Of a DNA stretch of 64,000 nucleotides, positions 1-18,589 are shown piece after piece. Both the position numbers and the translations under genes were made by a program. Within the stretch, counting starts at the first letter, position 1. Each line of letters starts with the position of its first letter. Under the pieces are notes generated by a model. That model worked only from the letters and a program-made list of their open reading frames with translations, was not told the DNA's origin and made no database searches. Source of the stretch: Piscicola geometra. Taxonomy: Eukaryota > Annelida > Clitellata > Hirudinida > Piscicolidae. Location: contig CALSEQ010000015.1 in NCBI GenBank assembly GCA_943735955.1, positions 324,501-388,500 on the forward strand, written 5' to 3'.

Positions 1-2532
1 CATATTGCATATTTACATATATTGCATATTTACATATATTGCATATTTACATATCTTGCATATTTACGTATCTTGCATATTTACATATATTGCATATTTA
101 CATATATTGCATAATTACATATATTGCATGTTTACGTATATTGCATATTTACATATATTGCATATTTACATGTATTGCATATTTACATATATTGCATATT
201 TATATGTATTGCATATTTACATATATTGCATATTTACATAAATTGCATATTTTCATATAATGCATATTTACATCTATTGCATATTTACTCATATTGCATA
301 TTTACATATATTGCATATTTACATATATTGCATATTTACATATATTGCATATTTACATATATTGCATTTTTACATATATTGCATATTTAGATATATTGCA
401 TATTTACATATATTGCATATTTACATATATTGCATATTTACATATATTGCATATTTACATATATTGCATATTTACATATATTGCATATTTACATATATTG
501 CATATTTACATATATTGCATATTTACATATATTGCATATTTACATTTATTGCATATTTACATATATTGCTTTTTACATAAATTGCATATTCACATATATT
601 GCATATTTACATATATTGCATATTTACATATATTGCATTGTTACATATATTGCATATTTACATATATTGCATATTTACATATATTGCATATTTACATATA
701 TTGCATATTTACATATGTTGCATATTTACATAAATTGCATATTTTCATATATTGCATATTCACATCTATTGCATATTTTCATATATTGCATATTTACATA
801 TATTGCATATTTACATATATTGCATATTTACATATATTGCATATTTACATATATTGCCTATTTACATATATTGCTAATTTACATATGTTGCATATTTACA
901 GAAATTGCATATTTTCATATATTGCATATTTACATCTATTGCATATTTACTTATATTGCATATTTACATCTATTGCATATTTACTTATATTGCATATTTA
1001 CATATATTGCATATTTACATATATTGCATATTTACATATATTGCATATTCACATATATTGCTTATTACATAAATTGCATATTCACATATCTTGCATATTT
1101 ACATATATTGCATATTTACATCTATTGAATATTTACATATATTGCATATTCACATATATTGCATATTTACATATATTGCATATTTACATATATTGCATCT
1201 TTACATATATTGCATATTTACATATATTGCATATTTACATATATTGCATATTTACATATCTTGCATATTTACATATCTTGCATATTTACATATTTTGCAT
1301 ATTTACATATAGTGCATATATTCATATATTGCATATTTACATATATTGCATATTTACATATATTGCATATTTACATATATTGCATATTAACATATATTGC
1401 ATATTTACACATATTGCATATTTACATATATTGCATATTTACATATATTGCATATTTACATATCTTGCATATTTACGTATCTTGCATATTTACATATATT
1501 GCATATTTACATATATTGCATAATTACATATATTGCATGTTTACGTATATTGCATATTTACATATATTGCATATTTACATGTATTGCATATTTACATATA
1601 TTGCATATTTATATGTATTGCATATTTACATATATTGCATATTTACATAAATTGCATATTTTCATATAATGCATATTTACATCTATTGCATATTTACTCA
1701 TATTGCATATTTACATATATTGCATATTTACATATATTGCATATTTACATATATTGCATATTTACATATATTGCATTTTTACATATATTGCATATTTAGA
1801 TATATTGCATATTTACATATATTGCATATTTACATATATTGCATATTTACATATATTGCATATTTACATATATTGCATATTTACATATATTGCATATTTA
1901 CATATATTGCATATTTACATATATTGCATATTTACATATATTGCATATTTACATTTATTGCATATTTACATATATTGCTTTTTACATAAATTGCATATTC
2001 ACATATATTGCATATTTACATATATTGCATATTTACATATATTGCATTGTTACATATATTGCATATTTACATATATTGCATATTTACATATATTGCATAT
2101 TTACATATATTGCATATTTACATATGTTGCATATTTACATAAATTGCATATTTTCATATATTGCATATTCACATCTATTGCATATTTTCATATATTGCAT
2201 ATTTACATATATTGCATATTTACATATATTGCATATTTACATATATTGCATATTTACATATATTGCCTATTTACATATATTGCTAATTTACATATGTTGC
2301 ATATTTACAGAAATTGCATATTTTCATATATTGCATATTTACATCTATTGCATATTTACTTATATTGCATATTTACATCTATTGCATATTTACTTATATT
2401 GCATATTTACATATATTGCATATTTACATATATTGCATATTTACATATATTGCATATTCACATATATTGCTTATTACATAAATTGCATATTCACATATCT
2501 TGCATATTTACATATATTGCATATTTACATAT
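1..2532 (+). repeat. Higher-order duplication, offset 1,409 bp
   Basis: About 1-1,123 recurs at 1,410-2,532 with the same variants in the same order (for example TTCACATCT at 758 and 2,167). The copies part where CTATTGAA follows at about 1,127 but consensus monomers follow at 2,536. Pieces recur again further on: offset 2,259 (AGTGCAT at 1,311 and 3,570) and offset 2,378 (TTGCTTATTAC at 2,467 and 4,845). Confidence 0.9.
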
Positions 2533-5500
2533 ATTGCATATTTACATATATTGCATATTTACATATATTGCACATTTACATATATTGCATATTTACATAT
2601 ATTGCATAATTACATATATTGCATATTTACGTATATTGCATATTTACATATATTGCATATTTACATATATTGCATATTTAAAATATATTGCATATTTACA
2701 TATATTGCATATTTACATATCTTGCATATTTACATATATTGCATATTTACATATATTGCATATTTACATATATTGCATAATTACATATATTGCATATTTA
2801 CGTATATTGCATATTTACATATATTGCATATTTACATATATTGCATATTTACATATATTGCATATTTACATATATTGCATATTTACATATATTGCATATT
2901 TACATATATTGCATATTTACATATATTGCATATTTACATATATTGCATATTTACATTTATTGCATATTTACATATATTGCATATTTACATATATTGCTTT
3001 TTACATAAATTGCATATTCACATATATTGCATATTTACATATATTGCATATTTACATATATTGCATTGTTACATATATTGCATATTTACATATATTGCAT
3101 ATTTACATATATTGCATATTTACATATATTGCATATTTACATATCTTGCATATTTACATATATTGCATATTTACATATATTGCATATTTACATATATTGC
3201 ATAATTACATATATTGCATATTTACGTATATTGCATATTTACATATATTGCATATTTACATATATTGCATATTTACATATATTGCATATTTTCATATATT
3301 GCATATTTACTTATATTGCATATTTTCATATATTGCATATTTACATCTATTGAATATTTACATATATTGCATATTCACATATATTGCATATTTACATATA
3401 TTGCATATTTACATATATTGCATCTTTACATATATTGCATATTTACATATATTGCATATTTACATATATTGCATATTTACATATCTTGCATATTTACATA
3501 TCTTGCATATTTACATATATTGCATATTTACATATCTTGCATATTTACATATTTTGCATATTTACATATAGTGCATATATTCATATATTGCATATTTACA
3601 TATATTGCATATTTACATATATTGCATATTTACATATATTGCATATTAACATATATTGCATATTTACACATATTGCATATTTACATATATTGCATATTTA
3701 CATATATTGCATATTTACATATCTTGCATATTTACGTATCTTGCATATTTACATATATTGCATATTTACATATATTGCATAATTACATATATTGCATGTT
3801 TACGTATATTGCATATTTACATATATTGCATATTTACATGTATTGCATATTTACATATATTGCATATTTATATATATTGCATATTTACATATATTGCATA
3901 TTTACATAAATTGCATATTTTCATATATTGCATATTTACATCTATTGCATATTTACTCATATTGCATATTTACATATATTGCATATTTACATATATTGCA
4001 TATTTACATATATTGCATATATTCATATATTGCATATTTACATATATTGCATATTAACATATATTGCATATTTACACATATTGCATATTTACATATATTG
4101 CATATTTACATATATTGCATTTTTACATATATTGCATATTTAGATATATTGCATATTTACATATATTGCATATTTACATATATTGCATATTTACATATAT
4201 TGCATATTTACATATATTGCATATTTACATATATTGCATATTTACATATATTGCATATTTACATATATTGCATATTTACATATATTGCATATTTACATAT
4301 ATTGCATATTTACATTAATTGCATATTTACATATATTGCATATTTACATATATTGCTTTTTACATAAATTGCATATTCACATATATTGCATATTTACATA
4401 TATTGCATATTTACATATATTGCATTGTTACATATATTGCATATTTACATATATTGCATATTTACATATATTGCATATTTACATATATTGCATATTTACA
4501 TATGTTGCATATTTACATAAATTGCATATTTTCATATATTGCATATTCACATCTATTGCATATTTTCATATATTGCATATTTACATATATTGCATATTTA
4601 CATATATTGCATATTTACATATATTGCATATTTACATATATTGCCTATTTACATATATTGCTAATTTACATATGTTGCATATTTACATAAATTGCATATT
4701 TTCATATATTGCATATTTACATCTATTGCATATTTACTTATATTGCATATTTACATCTATTGCATATTTACTTATATTGCATATTTACATATATTGCATA
4801 TTTACATATATTGCATATTTACATATATTGCATATTCACATATATTGCTTATTACATAAATTGCATATTCACATATCTTGCATATTTACATATATTGCAT
4901 ATTTACATATATTGCATATTTACATATATTGCATATTTACATAAATTGCACATTTACATATATTGCATATTTACATATATTGCATAATTACATATATTGC
5001 ATATTTACGTATATTGCATATTTACATATATTGCATATTTACATATATTGCATATTTAAAATATATTGCATATTTACATATATTGCATATTTACATATCT
5101 TGCATATTTACATATATTGCATATTTACATATATTGCATATTTACATATATTGCATAATAACATATATTGCATATTTACGTATATTGCATATTTACATAT
5201 ATTGCATATTTACATATATTGCATATTTACATATATTGCATATTTTCATATATTGCATATTTACATATATTGCATATTTTCATATATTGCATATTTACAT
5301 CTATTGAATATTTACATATATTGCATATTTACATATATTGCATATTTACATATATTGCATTTTTACATATATTGCATCTTTACATATATTGCATATTTAC
5401 ATATATTGCATATTTACATATATTGCATATTTACATATCTTGCATATTTACATATCTTGCATATTTACATATATTGCATATTTACATATATTGCATATTT

Positions 5501-6499
5501 ACATATTTTGCATATTTACATATAGTGCATATATTCATATATTGCATCTTTACATATATTGCATATTTACATATATTGCATATTTATATATATTGCATAT
5601 TTACATATATTGCATATTTACATAAATTGAATATTTTCATATATTGCATATTTACATCTATTGCATATTTACTTATATTGCATATTTACATCTATTGCAT
5701 ATTTACATATATTGCATATTTACATATATTGCATTCTTACATATATTGCTTATTACATAAATTGCATATTCACATATATTGCATATTTACATATATTGCA
5801 TATTTACATATATTGCATATTTACATATATGGCATCTTTACATATATTGCATATTTACATATATTGCATATTTACATATATTGCATATTTACATATATTG
5901 CATATTTACATATATTGCATATTTACATATCTTGCATATTTACATATCTTGCATATTTACATATATTGCATATATTCATATATTGCATATTTACATATAT
6001 TGCAAATTTACATATATTGCATATTTACATATATTGCATATTAACATATATTGCATATTTACACATATTGCATATTTACATATATTGCATATTTACATAT
6101 ATTGCATATTTACATATATTGCATATTTAGATATATTGCATATTTACATATATTGCATGTTTACATATATTGCATATTTACATATATTGCATATTTACAT
6201 ATATTGCATATTTACATATATTGCATATTTACATATATTGCATATTTACACATATTGCATATTTACATATATTGCATATTTACATATATTGCATATTTAC
6301 ATATATTGCATATTTACATATATTGCATCTTTACATATATTGCGTATTTACGTATATTGCATATTTACATATATTGCATATTTACATATATTGCATATTT
6401 ACATATATTGCATATTTACATATATTGCATATTTACATATATTGCATATTTACATATATTGCATATTTACATATATTGCATATTTACATATATTGCATA

Positions 6500-8944
6500 A
6501 TTACATATATTGCATATTTACGTATATTGCATATTTACATATATTGCATATTTACATATATTGCATATTTACATATATTGCATATTTTCATATATTGCAT
6601 ATTTACATATATTGCATATTTTCATATATTGCATATTTACATCTATTGAATATTTACATATATTGCATATTTACATATATTGCATATTTACATATATTGC
6701 ATATTTACATATATTGCATCTTTACATATATTGCATATTTACATATATTGCATATTTACATATATTGCATATTTACATATCTTGCATATTTACATATCTT
6801 GCATATTTACATATATTGCATATTTACATATATAGCATATTTACATATTTTGCATATTTACATATAGTGCATATATTCATATATTGCATATTTACATATA
6901 TTGCATATTTACATATATTGCATATTTACATATATTGCATATTAACATATATTGCATATTTACACATATTGCATATTTACATATATTGCATATTTACATG
7001 TATTGCATATTTACATATCTTGCATATTTACGTATCTTGCATATTTACATATATTGCATATTTACATATATTGCATAATTACATATATTGCATGTTTACG
7101 TATATTGCATATTTACATATATTGCATATTTACATGTATTGCATATTTACATATATTGCATATTTATATATATTGCATATTTACATATATTGCATATTTA
7201 CATAAATTGCATATTTTCATATATTGCATATTTACATCTATTGCATATTTACTTATATTGCATATTTACATCTATTGCATATTTACATATATTGCATATT
7301 TACATATATTGCATTCTTACATATATTGCTTATTACATAAATTGCATATTCACATATATTGCATATTTACATATATTGCATATTTACATATATTGCATAT
7401 TTACATATATGGCATCTTTACATATATTGCATATTTACATATATTGCATATTTACATATATTGCATATTTACATATATTGCATATTTACATATATTGCAT
7501 ATTTACATATCTTGCATATTTACATATCTTGCATATTTACATATATTGCATATATACATATATTGCATATATTCATATATTGCATATTTACATATATTGC
7601 AAATTTACATATATTGCATATTTACATATATTGCATATTAACATATATTGCATATTTACACATATTGCATATTTACATATATTGCATATTTACATATATT
7701 GCATATTTACATATATTGCATATTTAGATATATTGCATATTTACATATATTGCATGTTTACATATATTGCATATTTACATATATTGCATATTTACATATA
7801 TTGCATATTTACATATATTGCATATTTACATATATTGCATATTTACACATATTGCATATTTACATATATTGCATATTTACATATATTGCATATTTACATA
7901 TATTGCATATTTACATATATTGCATCTTTACATATATTGCGTATTTACGTATATTGCATATTTACATATATTGCATATTTACATATATTGCATATTTACA
8001 TATATTGCATATTTACATATATTGCATATTTACATATATTGCATATTTACATCGATTGCATATTTACATATATTGCATATTTACATATATTGCATATTTA
8101 CATATATTGCATAATTACATATATTGCATATTTACGTATATTGCATATTTACATATATTGCATATTTACATATATTGCATATTTACATATATTGCATATT
8201 TTCATATATTGCATATTTACATATATTGCATATTTTCATATATTGCATATTTACATCTATTGAATATTTACATATATTGCATATTTACATATATTGCATA
8301 TTTACATATATTGCATATTTACATATATTGCATCTTTACATATATTGCATATTTACATATATTGCATATTTACATATATTGCATATTTACATATCTTGCA
8401 TATTTACATATCTTGCATATTTACATATATTGCATATTTACATATATAGCATATTTACATATTTTGCATATTTACATATAGTGCATATATTCATATATTG
8501 CATATTTACATATATTGCATATTTACATATATTGCATATTTACATATATTGCATATTAGCATATATTGCATATTTACACATATTGCATATTTACATATAT
8601 TGCATATTTACATGTATTGCATATTTACATATCTTGCATATTTACGTATCTTGCATATTTACATATATTGCATATTTACATATATTGCATAATTACATAT
8701 ATTGCATGTTTACGTATATTGCATATTTACATATATTGCATATTTACATGTATTGCATATTTACATATATTGCATATTTATATATATTGCATATTTACAT
8801 ATATTGCATATTTACATAAATTGCATATTTTCATTTATTGCATATTTACATCTATTGCATATTTACTTATATTGCATATTTACATATATTGCATATTTAC
8901 ATATATTGCATATTTACATATATTGCATTCTTACATATATTGCT
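6500..8944 (+). repeat. Higher-order duplication, offset 1,614 bp
   Basis: About 6,500-7,330 recurs at about 8,114-8,944 with nearly all diagnostic variants shared, including TACGTA, CTATTGAA, AGTGCAT, TTTACACAT and the one-base-short TTGCTTATTAC at the end. Private differences include TTAACAT versus TTAGCAT near 6,948 and 8,558. Boundaries are approximate. Confidence 0.85.
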
Positions 8945-11900
8945 TATTACATAAATTGCATATTCACATAAATTGCATATTCACATATATTGCATATTTA
9001 CATATATTGCATATTTACATATATTGCATATTTACATATATGGCATATGTACATATATTGCATATTTACATATATTGCATCTTTACATATATTGCATATT
9101 TACATATATTGCATATTTACATATATTGCATATTTACATATCTTGCATATTTACATATCTTGCATATTTACATATATTGCATATTTACATATATTGCATA
9201 TTTACATATTTTGAATATTTACATATATTGCATATTTAAATATATTGCATATTTACATATATTGCATATTTACATATATTGCATCTTTACATATATTGCA
9301 TATTTACATATATTGCATATTTACATATATTGCATATTTACATATCTTGCATATTTACATATCTTGCATATTTACATATATTGCATATTTACATATATAG
9401 CATATTTACATATTTTGCATATTTACATATAGTGCATATATTCATATATTGCATATTTACATATATTGCATATTTACATATATTGCATATTTACATATAT
9501 TGCATATTAACATATATTGCATATTTACACATATTGCATATTTACATATATTGCATATTTACATGTATTGCATATTTACATATCTTGCATATTTACGTAT
9601 CTTGCATATTTACATATATTGCATATTTACATATATTGCATAATTACATATATTGCATGTTTACGTATATTGCATATTTACATATATTGCATATTTACAT
9701 GTATTGCATATTTACATATATTGCATATTTATATATATTGCATATTTACATATATTGCATATTTACATAAATTGCATATTTTCATTTATTGCATATTTAC
9801 ATCTATTGCATATTTACTTATATTGCATATTTACATATATTGCATATTTACATATATTGCATATTTACATATATTGCATTCTTACATATATTGCTTATTA
9901 CATAAATTGCATATTCACATAAATTGCATATTCACATATATTGCATATTTACATATATTGCATATTTACATATATTGCATATTTACATATATGGCATATG
10001 TACATATATTGCATATTTACATATATTGCATCTTTACATATATTGCATATTTACATATATTGCATATTTACATATATTGCATATTTACATATCTTGCATA
10101 TTTACATATCTTGCATATTTACATATATTGCATATTTACATATATTGCATATTTACATATTTTGCATATTTACATATAGTGCATATATTCATATATTGCA
10201 TATTTACATATATTGCATATTTACATATATTGCATATTTACATATATTGCATATTAACATATATTGCATATTTACACATATTGCATATTTACATATATTG
10301 CATATTTACATGTATTGCATATTTACATATCTTGCATATTTACGTATCTTGCATATTTACATATATTGCATATTTACATATATTGCATAATTACATATAT
10401 TGCATGTTTACGTATATTGCATATTTACATATATTGCATATTTACATGTATTGCATATTTACATATATTGCATATTTATATATATTGCATATTTACATAT
10501 ATTGCATATTTACATAAATTGCATATTTTCATTTATTGCATAATTACATCTATTGCATATTTACTTATATTGCATATTTACATATATTGCATATTTACAT
10601 ATATTGCATATTTACATATATTGCATTCTTACATATATTGCTTATTACATAAATTGCATATTCACATATATTGCATATTTACATATATTGCATATTTACA
10701 TATATTGCATATTTACATATATGGCATCTTTACATATATTGCATATTTACATATATTGCATGTTTACATATATTGCATATTTACATATCTTGCATATTTA
10801 CGTATCTTGCATATTTACATATATTGCATATTTACATATATTGCATAATTACATATATTGCATGTTTACGTATATTGCATATTTACATATATTGCATATT
10901 TACATGTATTGCATATTTACATATATTGCATATTTACATGTATTGCATATTTACATATCTTGCATATTTACGTATCTTGCATATTTACATATATTGCATA
11001 TTTACATATATTGCATAATTACATATATTGCATGTTTACGTATATTGCATATTTACATATATTGCATATTTACATGTATTGCATATTTACATATATTGCA
11101 TATTTATATATATTGCATATTTACATATATTGCATATTTACATAAATTGCATATTTTCATTTATTGCATATTTACATCTATTGCATATTTACTTATATTG
11201 CATATTTACATATATTGCATATTTACATATATTGCATATTTACATATATTGCATTCTTACATATATTGCTTATTACATAAATTGCATATTCACATAAATT
11301 GCATATTCACATATATTGCATATTTACATATATTGCATATTTACATATATTGCATATTTACATATATGGCATATGTACATATATTGCATATTTACATATA
11401 TTGCATCTTTACATATATTGCATATTTACATATATTGCATATTTACATATATTGCATATTTACATATCTTGCATATTTACATATCTTGCATATTTACATA
11501 TATTGCATATTTACATATATTGCATATTTACATATTTTGCATATTTACATATAGTGCATATATTCATATATTGCATATTTACATATATTGCATATTTACA
11601 TATATTGCATATTTACATATATTGCATATTAACATATATTGCATATTTACACATATTGCATATTTACATATATTGCATATTTACATGTATTGCATATTTA
11701 CATATCTTGCATATTTACGTATCTTGCATATTTACATATATTGCATATTTACATATATTGCATAATTACATATATTGCATGTTTACGTATATTGCATATT
11801 TACATATATTGCATATTTACATGTATTGCATATTTACATATATTGCATATTTATATATATTGCATATTTACATATATTGCATATTTACATAAATTGCATA

Positions 11901-12290
11901 TTTTCATTTATTGCATAATTACATCTATTGCATATTTACTTATATTGCATATTTACATATATTGCATATTTACATATATTGCATATTTACATATATTGCA
12001 TTCTTACATATATTGCTTATTACATAAATTGCATATTCACATATATTGCATATTTACATATATTGCATATTTACATATATTGCATATTTACATATATGGC
12101 ATCTTTACATATATTGCATATTTACATATATTGCATGTTTACATATATTGCATATTTACATATCTTGCATATTTACGTATCTTGCATATTTACATATATT
12201 GCATATTTACATATATTGCATAATTACATATATTGCATGTTTACGTATATTGCATATTTACATATATTGCATATTTACATGTATTGCATA
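8498..12290 (+). repeat. Nested higher-order duplications, offsets 951 and 1,375 bp
   Basis: About 8,498-9,210 recurs at 9,449-10,160 (offset 951). About 9,924-10,915 recurs at 11,299-12,290 (offset 1,375). The blocks share the unusual TGGCATATGTAC variant, the paired CACATAAATTGC monomers and the TTAACAT/TTTACACAT pair. The overlap of blocks with different offsets shows successive unequal exchanges. Confidence 0.85.
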
Positions 12291-15200
12291 TTTACATATA
12301 TTGCATATTTATATATATTGCATATTTACATAAATTGCATATTTTCATATATTGCATATTTACATCTATTGCATATTTACTTATATTGCATATTTACATA
12401 TATTGCATATTTACATATATTGCATATTTACATATATTGCATTCTTACATATATTGCTTATTACATAAATTGCATATTCACATATATTGCATATTTACAT
12501 ATATTGCATATTTACATATATTGCATATTTACATATATGGCATCTTTACATATATTGCATATTTACATATATTGCATATTTACATATATTGCATATTTAC
12601 ATATATTGCATATTTACATATATTGCATATTTACATATCTTGCATATTTACATATCTTGCATATTTACATATATTGCATACATTCATATATTGCATATTT
12701 ACATATATTGCATATTTACATATATTGCATATTTACATATATTGCATATTAACATATATTGCATATTTACACATATTGCATATTTACATATATTGCATAT
12801 TTACATATATTGCATATTTACATATATTGCATATTTAGATATATTGCATATTTACATATATTGCATGTTTACATATATTGCATATTTACATATATTGCAT
12901 ATTTACATATATTGCATATTTACATATATTGCATATTTACATATATTGCATATTTACACATATTGCATATTTACATATATTGCATATTTACATATATTGC
13001 ATAATTACATATATTGCATGTTTACGTATATTGCATATTTACATATATTGCATATTTACATGTATTGCATATTTACATATATTGCATATTTATATATATT
13101 GCATATTTACATAAATTGCATATTTTCATATATTGCATATTTACATCTATTGCATATTTACTTATATTGCATATTTACATATATTGCATATTTACATATA
13201 TTGCATATTTACATATATTGCATTCTTACATATATTGCTTATTACATAAATTGCATATTCACATATATTGCTTATTTACATATATTGCATATTTACATAT
13301 ATTGCATATTTACATATATGGCATCTTTACATATATTGCATATTTACATATATTGCATATTTACATATATTGCATATTTACATATATTGCATATTTACAT
13401 ATATTGCATATTTACATATCTTGCATATTTACATATCTTGCATATTTACATATATTGCATACATTCATATATTGCATATTTACATATATTGCATATTTAC
13501 ATATATTGCATATTTACATATATTGCATATTAACATATATTGCATATTTACACATATTGCATATTTACATATATTGCATATTTACATATATTGCATATTT
13601 ACATATATTGCATATTTAGATATATTGCATATTTACATATATTGCATGTTTACATATATTGCATATTTACATATATTGCATATTTACATATATTGCATAT
13701 TTACATATATTGCATATTTACATATATTGCATATTTACACATATTGCATATTTACATATATTGCATATTTACATATATTGCATATTTACATATATTGCAT
13801 ATTTACATATATTGCATCTTTACATATATTGCATATTTACGTATATTGCATATTTACATATATTGCATATTTACATATATTGCATATTTACATATATTGC
13901 ATATTTACATATATTGCATATTTACATATATTGCATATTTACATATATTGCATATTTACATATATTGCATATTTACATATATTGCATAATTACATATATT
14001 GCATATTTACGTATATTGCATATTTACATATATTGCATATTTACATATATTGCATATTTACATATATTGCATATTTTCATATATTGCATATTTACATATA
14101 TTGCATATTTTCATATATTGCATATTTACATCTATTGAATGTTTACATATATTGCATATTCACATATATTGCATATTTACATATATTGCATATTTACATA
14201 TATTGCATATTTACATATATGGCATCTTTACATATATTGCATATTTACATATATTGCATGTTTACATATATTGCATATTTACATATCTTGCATATTTACG
14301 TATCTTGCATATTTACATATATTGCATATTTACATATATTGCATAATTACATATATTGCATGTTTACGTATATTGCATATTTACATATATTGCATATTTA
14401 CATGTATTGCATATTTACATATATTGCATATTTATATATATTGCATATTTACATAAATTGCATATTTTCATATATTGCATATTTACATCTATTGCATATT
14501 TACTTATATTGCATATTTACATATATTGCATATTTACATATATTGCATATTTACATATATTGCATTCTTACATATATTGCTTATTACATAAATTGCATAT
14601 TCACATATATTGCATATTTACATATATTGCATATTTACATATATTGCATATTTACATATATGGCATCTTTACATATATTGCATATTTACATATATTGCAT
14701 ATTTACATATATTGCATATTTACATATATTGCATATTTACATATATTGCATATTTACATATCTTGCATATTTACATATCTTGCATATTTACATATATTGC
14801 ATACATTCATATATTGCATATTTACATATATTGCATATTTACATATATTGCATATTTACATATATTGCATATTAACATATATTGCATATTTACACATATT
14901 GCATATTTACATATATTGCATATTTACATATATTGCATATTTACATATATTGCATATTTAGATATATTGCATATTTACATATATTGCATGTTTACATATA
15001 TTGCATATTTACATATATTGCATATTTACATATATTGCATATTTACATATATTGCATATTTACATATATTGCATATTTACACATATTGCATATTTACATA
15101 TATTGCATATTTACATATATTGCATAATTACATATATTGCATGTTTACGTATATTGCATATTTACATATATTGCATATTTACATGTATTGCATATTTACA

Positions 15201-16333
15201 TATATTGCATATTTATATATATTGCATATTTACATAAATTGCATATTTTCATATATTGCATATTTACATCTATTGCATATTTACTTATATTGCATATTTA
15301 CATATATTGCATATTTACATATATTGCATATTTACATATATTGCATTCTTACATATATTGCTTATTACATAAATTGCATATTCACATATATTGCTTATTT
15401 ACATATATTGCATATTTACATATATTGCATATTTACATATATGGCATCTTTACATATATTGCATATTTACATATATTGCATATTTACATATATTGCATAT
15501 TTACATATATTGCATATTTACATATATTGCATATTTACATATCTTGCATATTTACATATCTTGCATATTTACATATATTGCATACATTCATATATTGCAT
15601 ATTTACATATATTGCATATTTACATATATTGCATATTTACATATATTGCATATTAACATATATTGCATATTTACACATATTGCATATTTACATATATTGC
15701 ATATTTACATATATTGCATATTTACATATATTGCATATTTAGATATATTGCATATTTACATATATTGCATGTTTACATATATTGCATATTTACATATATT
15801 GCATATTTACATATATTGCATATTTACATATATTGCATATTTACATATATTGCATATTTACACATATTGCATATTTACATATATTGCATATTTACATATA
15901 TTGCATATTTACATATATTGCATATTTACATATATTGCATCTTTACATATATTGCATATTTACGTATATTGCATATTTACATATATTGCATATTTACATA
16001 TATTGCATATTTACATATATTGCATATTTACATATATTGCATATTTACATATATTGCATATTTACATATATTGCATATTTACATATATTGCATATTTACA
16101 TATATTGCATAATTACATATATTGCATATTTACGTATATTGCATATTTACATATATTGCATATTTACATATATTGCATATTTACATATATTGCATATTTT
16201 CATATATTGCATATTTACATATATTGCATATTTTCATATATTGCATATTTACATCTATTGAATGTTTACATATATTGCATATTTACATATATTGCATATT
16301 TACATATATTGCATATTTACATATATTGCATCT
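12233..16333 (+). repeat. Near-identical 2.1-kb tandem duplication with a nested 781-bp repeat
   Basis: About 12,233-14,210 recurs at about 14,356-16,333 (offset 2,123). Inside each copy about 780 bp is itself tandemly repeated (offset 781; for example TTAACAT at 12,749 and 13,530). The 781-bp period is 46 monomers with one base missing, matching one TTGCTTATTAC monomer per repeat. Very few private differences are seen; one is TTGCATATTTAC versus TTGCTTATTTAC near 12,487 and 13,268. Confidence 0.9.
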
Positions 16334-18589
16334 TTACATATATTGCATATTTACATATATGGCATATTTACATATATTGCATATTTACATATCTTGCAAA
16401 TTTACATATCTTGCATATTTACATATATTGCATATTTACATATATTGCATATTTACATATTTTGCATATTTACATATAGTGCATATATTCATATATTGCA
16501 TATTTACATATATTGCATATTAACATATATTGCATATTTACATATATTGCATATTAACATATATTGCATATTTACACATATTGCATATTTACATATATTG
16601 CATATTTACATATATTGCATATTTACATATCTTGCATATTCACGTATCTTGCATATTTACATATATTGCATATTTACATATATTGCATAATTACATATAT
16701 TGCATGTTTACGTATATTGCATATTTACATATGTTGCATATTTACATGTATTGCATATTTACATATATTGCATATTTATATATATTGCATATTTACATAT
16801 ATTGCATATTTACATAAATTGCATATTTTCATATATTGCGTATTTACATCTATTGCATATTTACTTATATTGCATATTTACATATATTGCATATTTACAT
16901 ATATTGCATATTTACATATATTGCATTCTTACATATATTGCTTATTACATAAATTGCATATTCACATATATTGCATATTTACATATATTGCATATTTACA
17001 AATATTGCATATTTACATATATGGCATCTTTACATACATTGCATATTTACATATATTGCATATTTACATATATTGCATATTTACATATATTGCATATTTA
17101 CATATATTGCATATTTACATATCTTGCATATTTACATATCTTGCATATTTACATATATTGCATATATTCATATATTGCATAGTTACATATATTGCATATT
17201 TACATATATTGCATATTTACATATATTGCATATTAACATATATTGCATATTTACACATATTGCATATTTACATATATTGCATATTTACATATATTGCATA
17301 TTTACATATATTGCATATTTAGATATATTGCATATTTACATATATTGCATGTTTACATATATTGCATATTTACATATATTGCATATTTACATATATTGCA
17401 TATTTACATATATTGCATATTTACATATAATGCATATTTACACATATTGCATATTTACATATATTGCATATTTACATATATTGCATATTTACATATATTG
17501 CATATTTACATATATTGCATCTTTACATATATTGCATATTTACATATATTGCATATTTATATATGTTGCATATTTACATAAATTGCATATTTTCATATAT
17601 TGCATATTTACATCTATTGCATATTTACATATATTGCATATTTACATATATTGCATATTTTCATATATTGCATATTTACATATATTGCATATTTACATAT
17701 ATTGCATATTTACATATATTGCATATTTACATATATTGCATATTTTCATATATTGCATATTTACATATATTGCATATTTACATATATTGCATATTTTCAT
17801 ATATTGCATATTTACATATATTGCATATTTACATATATTGCATATTTACATATGTTGCATATTTACATAAATTGCATATTTTCATATATTGCATATTCAC
17901 ATCTATTGCATATTTACTTATATTGCATATTTACATATATTGCATATTTACATATATTGCATATTTACATATATTGCATATTTACATATATTGCATATTT
18001 ACATATATTGCATATTTACATATATTGCATATTTACATATATTGCATATTTACATATATTGCATATTTACATATATTGCATAATTACATATATTGCATAT
18101 TTACGTATATTGCATATTTACATATATTGCATATTTACATATATTGCATATTTACATATATTGCATTTTTACATATATTGCATATTTACATATATTGCAT
18201 ATTTACATATATTGCATATTTACATATACTGCATATTTACATATATTGCATAATTACATATATTGCATATTTACGTATATTGCATATTTACATATATTGC
18301 ATATTTACATATATTGCATATTTACATATATTGCATATTTTCATATATTGCATATTTACATATATTGCATATTTTCATATATTGCATATTTACATCTATT
18401 GAATATTTACATATATTGCATATTTACATATATTGCATATTTACATATATTGCATATTTACATATATTGCATCTTTACATATATTGCATATTTACATATA
18501 TTGCATATTTACATATATTGCATATTTACATATCTTGCATATTTACATATCTTGCATATTTACATATATTGCATAATTACATATATTGC

